From Planctomycetota bacterium (GTDB lineage Bacteria > Planctomycetota > UBA8108 > JACQVS01), in NCBI GenBank assembly GCA_028280485.1, contig JANQLS010000101.1, positions 1-64,000 of the forward strand: a stretch of 64,000 nt of DNA. The letters are read 5' to 3'. The notes beneath the pieces were generated by a model. The model made no database searches, had not been told where the DNA came from, and saw nothing but the letters and a program-made list of their open reading frames with translations. Of this stretch, positions 1 through 11,910 are shown in pieces. The translations under genes were made by a program, and so were the position numbers. Numbering within the stretch: position 1 is the stretch's first letter; each line of letters begins with the position of its first letter.

Positions 1-187
1 GTCGCTTACGCTCCGGGCTTATTAATATTGGTGCATAATTCTTTGTTACGAATTTTGAAGTCATAGGAATCTAAAAATTCACAACCTCTCCGCGTGCGGA
101 TGGTAGTAGGCACACGCTGTGTGCCGTCGAAGCCATTCGGCTTTTATCGGTGTATCAAGTTTATCTGCCATTGACTGAGGGATTTTT

Positions 188-330
188 TTAACTAGCCCGA
201 AGCGCTAGCGAGGGGTGTCCTCCCATCGGACATGCACGATCTTAATTTAAGTCCTTAGTACTCATAATTACCGATATGCCTCGCACGGCTCGAAGGTCGA
301 GCCTGCCACTAACGCTTCGGGCTAGTTAAC
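188..330. repeat. Inverted-pair palindromic element, ends TTAACTAGCCCGAAGCG...CGCTTCGGGCTAGTTAA
   Basis: About 21-bp terminal inverted repeats at 188 and 330; related to the element at 61692-61835. Confidence 0.75.
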
Positions 331-368
331 AACCTCCAATTGAATTACAGTTTACATTGATCTTAATT

Positions 369-562
369 TGTAGGGGCGCCCCTGATACGTTAAATGTGTA
401 GTCGAATTTGTAAAAATTTGGCCAGCTAACATATTCAGCCAAACTTTGATAAGTTCGGCTACGGGTACCCCTTGCGGGCGCCCGCTCCCTCAAACGAAGC
501 CAACAATCACATGGTGGTTCTTCCGTTTGACTGGAAGGGCAGGGGCAAGCCCTGCCCCTACA
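369..562. repeat. Element with TGTAGGGGC...GCCCCTACA ends, containing a nested 65-bp hairpin repeat
   Basis: Short terminal inverted repeats read directly; nested repeat at 398-462. Confidence 0.55.
398..462. repeat. 65-bp GTAG-headed hairpin repeat (copy 1 of 3)
   Basis: GTAGTCGAATTTGTAAAAATTTGGCCA...AAGTTCGGCTAC; other copies at 11910-11974 and 36954-37017. Confidence 0.75.
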
Positions 563-605
563 GTGGGATGACGTTAGTTAAATTAATATCCTGAATTGGA
601 TAACA

Positions 606-649
606 AAAAAAGAGGCACTCACCCCAACTAGGGCGAGTGCCTCTTTTCA
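606..649. terminator. Rho-independent, bidirectional terminator downstream of eno-ftsB
   Basis: AAAAAAAGAGGCACTCaccccaactagggcGAGTGCCTCTTTT stem-loop with A/T tracts. Confidence 0.85.
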
Positions 650-729
650 ATCTAGGAATCCGAACGAAGGATAAAACCCTTAACGAGAGATCATTAAGAG
701 GTTGAGAAACTTTTGAGAATCAAAGTTTC

Positions 730-2440
<1,711 letters not shown>

Positions 2441-3080
2441 TTAATCTGAGTTCGACTCTCATAGAGCCAAAGGATGGGTGAACCTTTGAAGCCTCTCTGC
2501 CAATTCGCAAGCACTTTCTAATTCTTCGCTTCTTCTCAGGCCTGGGTCCGAACGGTTTTGCGGTAAGCTGCAATTTGTGTGTCCAATCGGGGCCTGACTG
2601 AACCTCTGTCAGGTTCAGGCTCATGTCTTATGTCAAACTACTATAAGCATTAATGAGTTGGGATCAAGTAGCGCTTAGAAGAGCTTCGGGGCAAGGGTTT
2701 GATTAAGGAGATTCCAAATCCGGTTGCCAAGGGTGGTCTGGTTAAGATCTCTGAGGAAGACCTGAATCCACGATGGTGGAACTGGATTTAGAGCCATCGG
2801 CCAGGATCAGACGCCCTGAATCGGATTCTTCGGTCGCGGGGAAGTTCGTTCTCCGGAATGAAGATCTCACCTTCTTTTGCTTTTAAGCGTAGAGGGCGTT
2901 TAATCTAAGGCCACAATTCTATATATTGAATGGCTTCTATACTGTAGATGGTCTTCTGTGTCAACCTCCACCCCGATCCCTAGTCGAAGTCACCGGGGAT
3001 GTCACTTGCCTGAGTGGGACGGGATTTGGGGGGTGCTATCTTCTCGATGGGGCAAAAAATATAGGTTTCTTAGAGTTTTA

Positions 3081-3872
3081 ATGTCTGAAAGCGAATCGAA
3101 CTCTCATTCTCACCCCCAAGAGCTCCTCCTGGCGGATCGGCCCTATTTCGTTCATTGGGGACGAAAGACGATGAAGGGACTGAGTCTCTTCACCCTTCTC
3201 GTGGCATTGGTGGTGGTCGGGGTCTCCTACTTTTCTGAAACGTGGTTATTTTCGCTTCTTTTGGCGCCGCTTCTCTTTAACTACGCCACTGGAGTGCTCT
3301 TCTTCCGGAATCCACAGCGTGAAATTCCTTCCCAGGCCGGCATCTTGGTGTCTCCAGCGGATGGCAAGGTGGTCGAGGTCGAGAAGGTCGAGATGGCGGA
3401 GTATCTGGAAGGGCCCGCGATAAAAATTGCAATTTTCCTCTCCGTATTCGACGTTCATGTGAATCGATCACCAGGAGCGGGACAGGTAGAATATCTACAT
3501 TACCGTCCCGGGGCTTACCACGATGCTCGTTCTCCGATGTGCGCGATCGAGAACGAATCTTTAAGTATTGGATGTCGTCTATTTGAAGACAATCAGCCAA
3601 CTGAGGGTAAACTGTTGGTGAGGGCGATTTCGGGAGCCATCGCTCGTCGAATCATCTGCCCTTTAAAAAAATCGGATTCTTTGATCCGTGGAGGATTGAT
3701 CGGCATGATCAAATACGGCTCTCGCGCTGAGATCTACTTGGAGACAGGACCCCATCTCCCCAACTGGGAGGCACGAGTTCAGGTGGGGGATCGAGTCGTC
3801 GGCGGAGAATCCATTCTGTTTGCTCAGTCAGGCCGCGATACTAAAAATAAGGAACGTGAGCATGAAACTTAG
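3081..3872 (+). CDS. psd: Phosphatidylserine decarboxylase (short form)
   Basis: SPADGKVVEVE, FLSVFDVHVNRSP, MIKYGSRAEIYLE (GS cleavage motif); adjacent to pssA. Confidence 0.92.
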   Translation: MSESESNSHSHPQELLLADRPYFVHWGRKTMKGLSLFTLLVALVVVGVSYFSETWLFSLLLAPLLFNYATGVLFFRNPQREIPSQAGILVSPADGKVVEVEKVEMAEYLEGPAIKIAIFLSVFDVHVNRSPGAGQVEYLHYRPGAYHDARSPMCAIENESLSIGCRLFEDNQPTEGKLLVRAISGAIARRIICPLKKSDSLIRGGLIGMIKYGSRAEIYLETGPHLPNWEARVQVGDRVVGGESILFAQSGRDTKNKEREHET

Positions 3873-4755
3873 ATCAGGGGCATTTCTTCCCAACTTGATT
3901 ACCACCGGGAATGGAATCTGTGGTTTTGCGGCGATTGTCAAATTGATGAAGATCGAAGTGGTCGCTGCCGCCGACGGAACTCTCTCATTTACAAATCCAG
4001 AAGAGTTTGTCATGGCGGCCTGGTTGATCGTTTTAGGTATGGTCTTCGATGTTTTCGACGGTCAAGTCGCTCGCTTTTCGAATGCCACCAGTGATCTCGG
4101 AGCTCAATTAGATTCCTTTTGTGACCTTTTGACCTTCGGAGTGGCACCGGCGCTGTTGGTGGTTCGCTTGAATATGGTCTACTCCGATTTCTGGCAAAAA
4201 ATAGTTTGGTTTTTATGCTTAGCTTATTTTGTCGGTGCCTTGCTTCGGCTGGCTCGGTTCAATGTTGAAAATGATCATGCTGAAGATGCTCACCTCGCAT
4301 TTAAGGGATTACCCACTCCGGCTGCTGCGGGTTGTATCGCTTCTCTGGTCATCTTCAGTGGTTACTTGACGGTCTCAGAAAAAAGGGAACTCGTCTATTT
4401 AGCCGAGTTTCTTCCTGAGGGGGCTCTCCAATCTATCGGAGGGGACATCCCTTATATCTTACCCGTTTTAGCTTTAGTGCTCGGGTGGACGATGGTTTCT
4501 GATCGACTGAAGTTTGATCATGTTGCTACTCAACTCTTCCATCGCAATCAATCTTTCAACCTGCTTGCTTATTTGTTATTCGGGGGAGCGCTGGCTTTCA
4601 TTCTTCCTGAGGTCATCTTGCCCCTTATCTTCATTGGATACTTGTTCTACACCCCAACTCGAACCTTCGTCGATTGGGTCTTTGATCGCAACAAAGCTGC
4701 CTCGACCCTTGAAAAAGAGCCCGATGCGAACGCGGAAGGTAAAAGCCAATCATGA
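3862..4755 (+). CDS. pssA: CDP-diacylglycerol--serine O-phosphatidyltransferase
   Basis: LPNLITTGNGICGFAAI; CDP-alcohol phosphotransferase motif DVFDGQVARFSNATSDLGAQLDSFCD. Confidence 0.92.
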   Translation: MKLRSGAFLPNLITTGNGICGFAAIVKLMKIEVVAAADGTLSFTNPEEFVMAAWLIVLGMVFDVFDGQVARFSNATSDLGAQLDSFCDLLTFGVAPALLVVRLNMVYSDFWQKIVWFLCLAYFVGALLRLARFNVENDHAEDAHLAFKGLPTPAAAGCIASLVIFSGYLTVSEKRELVYLAEFLPEGALQSIGGDIPYILPVLALVLGWTMVSDRLKFDHVATQLFHRNQSFNLLAYLLFGGALAFILPEVILPLIFIGYLFYTPTRTFVDWVFDRNKAASTLEKEPDANAEGKSQS

Positions 4756-5297
4756 GGGATGAGGAAATTATCGATGAAGGTCTCTCCGAAGGAATCTACG
4801 CCTACATCGGCTTAGGTTCGAACTTAGGAGAGCGTCGTCAGCAAATTCAAGCTGCGGTGGAAGCTCTCGGACGATCCGATGGGATCTTGAGAACGCGCGT
4901 TTCTACTCTGATCGAAACAGAACCCGTAGGTACTGAAAAATTTCCAGCCACCGGTGGTGCGTATATCAATGGCGCGGTTGAGGTCGTCACCACGCTGAGT
5001 CCTTACGAACTCCTAAAGCTTTGTTTGGACATCGAGCGATCGCTGGGGCGAATCCGAAATGTTAAAAACGAAGCTCGCACCATCGACTTAGATATTCTTA
5101 TCTTTGGGGATCAGTGCGTTTTTGAGAATCAAGCTGAGGGCCAGCTTCAAGTTCCTCATCCTCGACTACATGAAAGGGCGTTCGTCTTAGAGCCCCTCGT
5201 AGAGCTCAATCCCACCTTGCGTCATCCTCACACTCAGGTCTTCTTAACGAGCTACCTAAAGGATCTCAAAATTTGTTTGAGACCAGAGGAGAGCTGA
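4752..5297 (+). CDS. folK: 2-amino-4-hydroxy-6-hydroxymethyldihydropteridine pyrophosphokinase
   Basis: YIGLGSNLGERRQQI, GRIRNVKNEARTIDLDILIFGD, VPHPRLHERAFVLEPL. Confidence 0.94.
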   Translation: MRDEEIIDEGLSEGIYAYIGLGSNLGERRQQIQAAVEALGRSDGILRTRVSTLIETEPVGTEKFPATGGAYINGAVEVVTTLSPYELLKLCLDIERSLGRIRNVKNEARTIDLDILIFGDQCVFENQAEGQLQVPHPRLHERAFVLEPLVELNPTLRHPHTQVFLTSYLKDLKICLRPEES

Positions 5298-5300
5298 AAC

Positions 5301-6173
5301 TTGAAAGTTCTGGAGCGGGTTGAAGATGCCATCGAATACGCCGAATCGATGCGACGAGCTAATCTATCCATCGGTCTCGTTCCTACGATGGGAGCCTTGC
5401 ACCGAGGGCACTTATCCTTAGTGGAGCAGGCTCGACGAGAATGTGATCGAGTCATCGTAACGATCTTTGTAAATCCCACCCAGTTTGGTCCTGGAGAAGA
5501 TCTTTCGAAGTATCCAAAAACTTTGGAGGCTGACTTAGAAGCTTGTCGAGAGCTTGGAGTGGATCTCGTTTTTTGTGGAAGAACTGAAGGTGAAGGGGCC
5601 GTTTACTCTGAGGGCTTTCAAACTTGGGTCGAAGTTGAAAAAATCTCCAAGCCTCTCTGCGGTGTCTACCGCCCGATTCATTTTCGGGGAGTGGCTACGG
5701 TCGTCACTTTGCTGTTTGAGATCTTCAAACCTCATCGAGCTTACTTCGGATTGAAAGACTTTCAGCAAGCTCGACTCTTAGAGAGGATGGCCTTGGATCT
5801 TCGCATGGGGATTCAAGTTTGCCTCCTTCCGACAGTGAGAGAAGATGACGGTTTGGCGATGAGTTCTCGAAATCGTTACCTCAATCCTGAAGAGCGGGCT
5901 GAAGCGGTGGGATTGTCACGAGCGCTCCATAAAGCACGGGATGCTTTTGAAGGTGGGGAGACTTCCCCTGAAGTTCTGCTCAATTCTTTTCATGAAGAAG
6001 TCTCCAAGTACCCTCTGTTGAAAGTTCAGTACGCGGAGATTCGGGATGCTTGGACTTTAGAAGAAGTCACCGAGCCCGTGATCCATTCCTTGGAGCAAGG
6101 GGTCGTTTTAGCTGCGAGTGCCTTTCTGGGGGTGACTCGATTGATCGATAACGTTTGGTTGGATCCCCGCTGA
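5301..6173 (+). CDS. panC: Pantothenate synthetase (TTG start)
   Basis: LVPTMGALHRGHLSLV, FVNPTQFGPGEDLSKYP, FGLKDFQQ, AMSSRNRYL. Confidence 0.95.
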   Translation: MKVLERVEDAIEYAESMRRANLSIGLVPTMGALHRGHLSLVEQARRECDRVIVTIFVNPTQFGPGEDLSKYPKTLEADLEACRELGVDLVFCGRTEGEGAVYSEGFQTWVEVEKISKPLCGVYRPIHFRGVATVVTLLFEIFKPHRAYFGLKDFQQARLLERMALDLRMGIQVCLLPTVREDDGLAMSSRNRYLNPEERAEAVGLSRALHKARDAFEGGETSPEVLLNSFHEEVSKYPLLKVQYAEIRDAWTLEEVTEPVIHSLEQGVVLAASAFLGVTRLIDNVWLDPR

Positions 6174-6202
6174 TTTTACTCTGAATCACTCTTTGAATTG
6201 AT

Positions 6203-7303
6203 ATGAAGTATGAATGGCTTGAGTCCGGTAGGGTCTTAAAGGTCTTGGCGCCGGCAAAGATCAATCTCTATCTTGAGATCTTGGGGGTACGCCCCGATGG
6301 CTTTCACGAAATTGACACCTTGATTCAAGCAGTGTCTCTCTACGATACCTTGACCTTTCAACCCATCGAAGGTGGCGAAGAAGACCGCTTGATCGTACGA
6401 GCCTTCGATGGTCGGGAAGGTCCGCCGGCCGATCAGAACAATTTAGTTTTGCGGGCGATTCGTTCGGTGAGAGAGGTTTTGAATGAGAACGGAGATCCTC
6501 AGCCGCCTTATTTGGAAGTCACGCTCGAAAAAGGAACTCCGATGGGAGCCGGGATGGGAGGGGGATCCAGCGATGCCGCAGCCAGCCTTCTCGCGGTGGA
6601 TCGCCTCTGGGATTTAGGATGGAGCAGGGAAGTTTTATCAGAACTCTGTGCTCAGTTAGGTTCTGATGTCGCCTTCTTTTTAACGGGTGGCCTTGCCCGT
6701 TGTACGGGGAGGGGAGAGGTAATTACTCCAATTTCCGAAATGAATTCGGGCGAATCTTTTTATTACGTCCTCGTGAGTCCTGCCTTAGAAGTACCTACGG
6801 CCTTAATTTATAAGGAGTTAAAAGCGGTAAGGGAGCAGGGAAAGGCCTTGACAAGGTCGATGGGCCTGAATAACATGAGTCATAACTCTATCTGTGAAGA
6901 ACTGATACGAATTTCTTCTTCAACCAGTTCTCCCTTTTGGGAGGCTCATGAGAATCAAAGTTCTGCTGAGAATCCAAAGGCTGAATTGGAGGAGAGAGGA
7001 GAAGAAGTCAACGAAGAGTTACTGGGAAAGCTGGAGGCTGATGGGATTCCTAAGGATCTCTACTTTAATCGGCTCCAGGAGGTTGCCTTTGATGTATATC
7101 CTCAATTGGCAACGATGTATCAAGATATGAAGGCGGAATCATTTTTAAGGGTACTCCTGACTGGGAGTGGGTCAACTCTTTATGGTCTTTGCCATTCCGC
7201 CGAGCACGCTGAAAAATGTGCAACACGATTGCGTCGACTTGAACACGGGCTATGGGATAAAGCAGCCGTCGTGGTTGTTGAGAGCCTGAGGGCTTGGGTT
7301 TAA
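6203..7303 (+). CDS. ispE: 4-diphosphocytidyl-2-C-methyl-D-erythritol kinase
   Basis: APAKINLYLEILGVRPDGFHEIDTL; PMGAGMGGGSSDAAASL; GSDVAFFLTGG. Confidence 0.94.
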   Translation: MKYEWLESGRVLKVLAPAKINLYLEILGVRPDGFHEIDTLIQAVSLYDTLTFQPIEGGEEDRLIVRAFDGREGPPADQNNLVLRAIRSVREVLNENGDPQPPYLEVTLEKGTPMGAGMGGGSSDAAASLLAVDRLWDLGWSREVLSELCAQLGSDVAFFLTGGLARCTGRGEVITPISEMNSGESFYYVLVSPALEVPTALIYKELKAVREQGKALTRSMGLNNMSHNSICEELIRISSSTSSPFWEAHENQSSAENPKAELEERGEEVNEELLGKLEADGIPKDLYFNRLQEVAFDVYPQLATMYQDMKAESFLRVLLTGSGSTLYGLCHSAEHAEKCATRLRRLEHGLWDKAAVVVVESLRAWV

Positions 7304-7466
7304 GTGACCTGTACTATCGAAGTGACCTGATCGGGCAAATCGAAAGGGGTTGCTTCGTTAATCTATTTTATGCTGAGGTATTCGCCTCAGGTTTTAAGGG
7401 TTCCCGTGGGGAGAGCCCTTGCCCGGTTGAAAAGCTTATTATTAGCTTCTCCGGGGCGAAAGGAGC

Positions 7467-8378
7467 TTGATAGTGGAGATCACTGAAGTCAGGGTGAAGC
7501 TTGTCAATGGGAAGAATGACAAACTTCGAGCGTTCTGTAGTATCACCATCGATAACGATTTTGTCATCCGAGATTTGAAGGTCATCGATGGAGTCAAAGG
7601 CCCCTTCGTTGCCATGCCGAGCAGAAAGCTCACTGAAAAATGTCCAAAGTGTCATTGTAAAAATCATTTCCGGGCTAAGTACTGCAACGAGTGTGGGAAC
7701 TCCCTTCCAAAATCCAGTAAGCGGTACGACTCAGAGAGCTACGATGAATACGGGCAGGGCGGAAGGTCGAAACTTCATACTGAAATAGCTCATCCCATCA
7801 ACTCGAGTTGTCGAGAACGCATCCAGAATCAAGTTTTAGACCGCTATCATGAAGAATTAGAAGCTTACGAAGAAGAACTTGAAGAGACAGGATCGTATTC
7901 CGAATCCGAAGAAGGCTTCGAAAATTTTGAAGACAATTTCGATAATTCTGAAAAGTCTTATGCTGCTTCCTCTAAATCTCGATTGAGCGAGTACGAAGAT
8001 GAGGAGGAAGAAGAAGGAGAAGAATTCGAAGAAGAAGAATATGAAGAGGAAGAGTACGAAGAGGAAGAACAAGAAGAATTCGAAGAGGAGGAGCCTCAAC
8101 CTGCCTACGATGACCCTGGCTTAGCTTGGTCAGTTCCTCCCGAGAATGTGAGAGGCGGAAGACTCAAAAAGGGTCGAGGAGAAGAGCCTCCTAAGGAAGG
8201 TTACACGCGAGGTGGGCGAAACACCGAAGAAGATTCACCTGAGCGCAATCCCCGTAAAATTCCCGGGCCTCAGGATGCTCCTTCAAGCTCTCAAAAGCAG
8301 AATCAAAAGTACTACGATGATGCGAATTTGGGAGACGACTCAGAGCCTGAAGATAACTTCGGAGCGGGTTTATTCTGA
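7467..8378 (+). CDS. SpoVG-family protein with C4 zinc ribbon and Glu-rich C-terminal region
   Basis: N-term [54 protein letters not shown] matches Spo[21 protein letters not shown]; acidic tail; follows ispE. Confidence 0.88.
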   Translation: MIVEITEVRVKLVNGKNDKLRAFCSITIDNDFVIRDLKVIDGVKGPFVAMPSRKLTEKCPKCHCKNHFRAKYCNECGNSLPKSSKRYDSESYDEYGQGGRSKLHTEIAHPINSSCRERIQNQVLDRYHEELEAYEEELEETGSYSESEEGFENFEDNFDNSEKSYAASSKSRLSEYEDEEEEEGEEFEEEEYEEEEYEEEEQEEFEEEEPQPAYDDPGLAWSVPPENVRGGRLKKGRGEEPPKEGYTRGGRNTEEDSPERNPRKIPGPQDAPSSSQKQNQKYYDDANLGDDSEPEDNFGAGLF

Positions 8379-8429
8379 TTCATTTAGATGGATCCCAACT
8401 CGGCTTAGTTCCTGTCTAATCAACAGAAA

Positions 8430-8595
8430 CTAATTAGTTTTTATTGAATCTTACTCCTTCGGAGGAAGATTCAACCGTTCCAGCAAATCTCCGATTTGCT
8501 TTCACTCCGCTAAACATAGACTCTACGAGTCTACGTCTGCGGCCGAGTTGATCTCAACTCGGCTTAGCTCCTGTTTATTCAACAGGAACTAATTA
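8430..8595. repeat. 166-bp five-hairpin structured repeat, copy A
   Basis: About 85% identical by hand alignment (24 mismatches, no indels) to 37323-37488; five consecutive stem-loops. Confidence 0.85.
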
Positions 8596-8623
8596 ATCAA
8601 AAACATTCGCAAGATCTTTAATT

Positions 8624-10681
8624 TTGAGTCAACTCATTTTTAACTCTCATAGTTGGATCCATTCCCCACAAAGCCTCGAGAACTTTGGTGGCTTTGTATT
8701 GAACAATTTGGGTAAAGAACGATTTGAGTCGTTTCTTTGTTTTTTGCAGAGTGAAGATTCTCTTTATGTTTATCCAGAGTTGCCTCGTCGTCGATTACGA
8801 AAGGTGGTGAGTCAGTTACTTCAACTCGATTGGACCGCTAGGCCCCGGGATACCTTCTTAAAAATATTAGAAAGCAGTGGGCATGGATCTGCCGTTGAAC
8901 TCGGAACGAAAATGATCTGGAGATGGATCCAGCCTGAAGGTTCTCAAAAGCCCTTGGGAGCGATCGCTTACGTTCTCAAGCCTGGAGAGGAAGATCCATT
9001 CGCTCAACAGGGATCATTGATCGAGTCCTTCGCTCAAGAGATCATCTCCTGCAACAAGTTGGTTCAACGATTTTCTCAAATCGCTAACGATTCCGACTAC
9101 ATCTTTTCAAGTATCAATCGCATCGGTTGTTTGCTTCTCCAGCGGGCTAGTCGTCCTCAATTACTGGCTGCGTTGGTGGATTTGGCCATCTATTTAAGTC
9201 GATCTGAAGTGGGTGCTCTCTTGGTTAAAGAGCCAGGGGGAGGCTACCAAAGTGAAGTTGAATTAGGGTTCGATCCCGATCTTGTTCAAAGGTTGCAATT
9301 GATACCCGGTAACGAAACCGTTCTCGAGAGCTTAGAGCGAACGGGAAGAGCGGTGGTTATCGATGATGTATCGGGACCTACAATCAAAGCTCCGCGAGAA
9401 TTCACTGGGTCGATCAAGGCGCTGACGATGATTCCCATCTTCAGTAATGACGCCCAGGTTGGAGTTCTCTGCCTCGCTAGTGGAGAAGCCGGAAAAGACG
9501 TTTCGACCAATGAACTCAAATCTCTCGAAACCCTTTCTGCAGTCATTTCGCTGGCGATTGAGAATGAAATTCTAACTCAAAAAGTTGCTGAAGGGTTCCA
9601 TCAAGGTGAAGAGTCATGGGGGTTTGATCGTTTCATCATTCAAAACCTTCTCGATGCCCTTCCTAACGCCGTATTGTTGGGAAATGATAGAGGGAAGTGG
9701 GTTTATCAAAATAAGCAAGCAAAGAGTCTTTTAAAGAATCAGCGGGGAGTGAAAAAACAAAGCGTCGATCCACAAATCAAAGATTGGTTTGAGAATCATT
9801 GGAGGAAATGTCCGACGAAGGATCGCGAAGTCCTCTTACCCTTCCAGTCGAGCGAGGGGCTCGCCATGGTGGTTTCCACCCAGCCTCTCTCGATTCGAGT
9901 CGGATTAGAGACTCATGTGTTCTATATGAGCTCACTCGAGCTGAGCGCTACAAATACGGCTGAAAATCTAAAATACTCTCCCGAAACCTTGAGGATCTCT
10001 TTAGGAAAAATTCGCTTGGGAGTGGATCTGTTAACTCGTTGGGCGACTCGCTTAAATACAGATTCCGATGTGGAACGTTTCAATGCCTCGCGAAAAGCTT
10101 TAGTGCGATCGATCTCTCATTTAGAACGTCATCTCGATGATGGAACTGAATCAGTGGGAGAAGATTTTGAGGTGGCAGAAAAGTCGATCGACTTTTTCGC
10201 TTCTTTTGATGCGGCACTCGATAAATATCAAGTGGAACAGCCGCTCCGAGCTTGGCATCGACCAGTGGATTGGCCTCAGGGTCAATGGGTGAGAGCTCAC
10301 TCTGAGAAATTAGAAAACGCACTATTTAAAATCTTATCTACAATCTGCTCATCGGCTTCGATTGACAAGATGATCAAAATTTCGGTGATGGAAGATGCCG
10401 ATCAGTTGATTTTAGCTTTCGATTTTGAATCGGTTCACATCGAGGTCCAAGAAGACCTGATGGCTCAATTAGACTCTGGAAGGCCGAATGCTATCAGTGG
10501 ATTTCCTGGTTTGGTGAACGCGCTTCATTACATTCAAAGGATCGAAGGTACGTTTGTCGGGGCGGGACACCCAGAAGGTTACTGTCGACTCGAGCTGGCT
10601 CTGCCCATTACGGAGGCCGAGACTTTTGTAGAGAATGCGATTGAAGATCTAACTCAAAACGATTTGGAGCTTGAACTATGA
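8624..10681 (+). CDS. GAF-containing sensor histidine kinase-like protein, probably degenerate
   Basis: GAF-like region ~150-320, PAS-like ~335-440, HK-like C-terminus lacking a recognisable H-box and N-box; TTG start. Confidence 0.6.
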   Translation: MSQLIFNSHSWIHSPQSLENFGGFVLNNLGKERFESFLCFLQSEDSLYVYPELPRRRLRKVVSQLLQLDWTARPRDTFLKILESSGHGSAVELGTKMIWRWIQPEGSQKPLGAIAYVLKPGEEDPFAQQGSLIESFAQEIISCNKLVQRFSQIANDSDYIFSSINRIGCLLLQRASRPQLLAALVDLAIYLSRSEVGALLVKEPGGGYQSEVELGFDPDLVQRLQLIPGNETVLESLERTGRAVVIDDVSGPTIKAPREFTGSIKALTMIPIFSNDAQVGVLCLASGEAGKDVSTNELKSLETLSAVISLAIENEILTQKVAEGFHQGEESWGFDRFIIQNLLDALPNAVLLGNDRGKWVYQNKQAKSLLKNQRGVKKQSVDPQIKDWFENHWRKCPTKDREVLLPFQSSEGLAMVVSTQPLSIRVGLETHVFYMSSLELSATNTAENLKYSPETLRISLGKIRLGVDLLTRWATRLNTDSDVERFNASRKALVRSISHLERHLDDGTESVGEDFEVAEKSIDFFASFDAALDKYQVEQPLRAWHRPVDWPQGQWVRAHSEKLENALFKILSTICSSASIDKMIKISVMEDADQLILAFDFESVHIEVQEDLMAQLDSGRPNAISGFPGLVNALHYIQRIEGTFVGAGHPEGYCRLELALPITEAETFVENAIEDLTQNDLELEL

Positions 10682-11082
10682 CTCAGCATCAACTGCCAGC
10701 GAAGATTCTTGTCGGGGCTCGAGATCGCGATTTGAAATTGCTCTTAACCTTGTGTTTGGAAGATTCTGAATGTGTCGTCGAGGCCGTTGAGCGTCCTGAA
10801 GATTTAGTGAGTCGAGCGGTCAGTGGCGACGCCAGTTTTATTCTGTTGAGTGACGATCTCTACAAAACTGGAGTCCAAGATACGCTGAGACAATTGAGGG
10901 CCTTTGAAAAAACTCGCTATACACCCGTATTAATACTTTGTTCGAAGCCCATTCGTCCCGAATTGCGTTCACTGTTAAGGGCTGGCATCGATCTCACATT
11001 AACTTGGCCTTTATCTGAGGCGGAACTTTTGCGGTCGATCGAAACTTTATCTCAATCGAATCAACTCGTCTCCGTAGAATAG
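10678..11082 (+). CDS. Receiver-like domain protein lacking canonical phosphorylation residues
   Basis: KILVGARDRDLKLLLTLCLED...FILLSDDLY...TPVLILCSKPIRPELRSLLRAGIDLTLTWPLSEAELL resembles a REC fold; ATGA overlap with the upstream CDS. Confidence 0.65.
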   Translation: MTQHQLPAKILVGARDRDLKLLLTLCLEDSECVVEAVERPEDLVSRAVSGDASFILLSDDLYKTGVQDTLRQLRAFEKTRYTPVLILCSKPIRPELRSLLRAGIDLTLTWPLSEAELLRSIETLSQSNQLVSVE

Positions 11083-11208
11083 TAAAAATCTCCATTCAAC
11101 GATTCTCCAATCCAACTCTATACCCCGCCTTCCTCTTCGGTTAGGATTTCATTTCGAATTTCAGCTCTCAAACGTTCATTTCAAATTGATTTCTTAACGA
11201 GTAGCGTC

Positions 11209-11910
11209 TTGTCTTTAGATTTTTTGAGTTATTTCAGACGGAATAAAAGTGCTCGCCGCTTTCAGAAGCGCTTCGATATCCTCAATTCGATTGTTAAACT
11301 TCGAGGTGTCACTCGTTACCTTGAAATTGGCTTGCATGAAGGGCGCTGCTTTCAAAGAGTCGAATGCCGACAAAAAGTTGGGGTAGATCCCGAGCCGCAA
11401 TTAAAAATTTCCCAGCCTCAAGTCTTTGAGCTGACTTCTGATGCCTTTTTTAAAATAAACATCGATCGATTCGATTTAGTTTTCATCGACGGCTTACATC
11501 ATTGCGAGCAGGTGTTGAAGGACGTTTTGAATAGCTTGCAATTTCTCGATCCCTCCGGATCCATCGTCTTGCACGATTGTTGCCCTCCGGAAGAAGCCAC
11601 TCAAAATCGAGAAGATGGCCCCCAGAGAATACAAAAGAAGTTAAGGTGGAATGGGGACGTTTGGAAAACTTACGGCTATCTTTTTGATGAGTACCCTGAT
11701 CTCAACTCTTGTGTGGTCGAGCGAGACGAGGGGATGGCGGTGTTATTAAACTCTCCTGACTTTTCAGTTCGTGAGTCGATCGAAGATCAAATCGAAGAAG
11801 CTCAAAAAAGATGGGCGAAGTGGGACTGGGGAACTTATTTAGAGAAGAAAAAGAGTTGGAACTTAATTGATGATGCTGAGTCGTTTCGACGGTTTTTGAA
11901 GGAAAGTTAG
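11209..11910 (+). CDS. Class I SAM-dependent methyltransferase-like protein (TTG start)
   Basis: TRYLEIGLHEGRCFQRV, KVGVDPEPQ, FDLVFIDGLHHCEQVLKDVLNSLQFLDPSGSIVLHDCCPP. Confidence 0.75.
   Translation: MSLDFLSYFRRNKSARRFQKRFDILNSIVKLRGVTRYLEIGLHEGRCFQRVECRQKVGVDPEPQLKISQPQVFELTSDAFFKINIDRFDLVFIDGLHHCEQVLKDVLNSLQFLDPSGSIVLHDCCPPEEATQNREDGPQRIQKKLRWNGDVWKTYGYLFDEYPDLNSCVVERDEGMAVLLNSPDFSVRESIEDQIEEAQKRWAKWDWGTYLEKKKSWNLIDDAESFRRFLKES

Noticed and set aside
7857-8099. Phe/Leu-rich 80-aa ORF on the - strand
   Set aside because: Antisense artefact of the Glu-rich GAA/GAG tract in the SpoVG-fusion gene.
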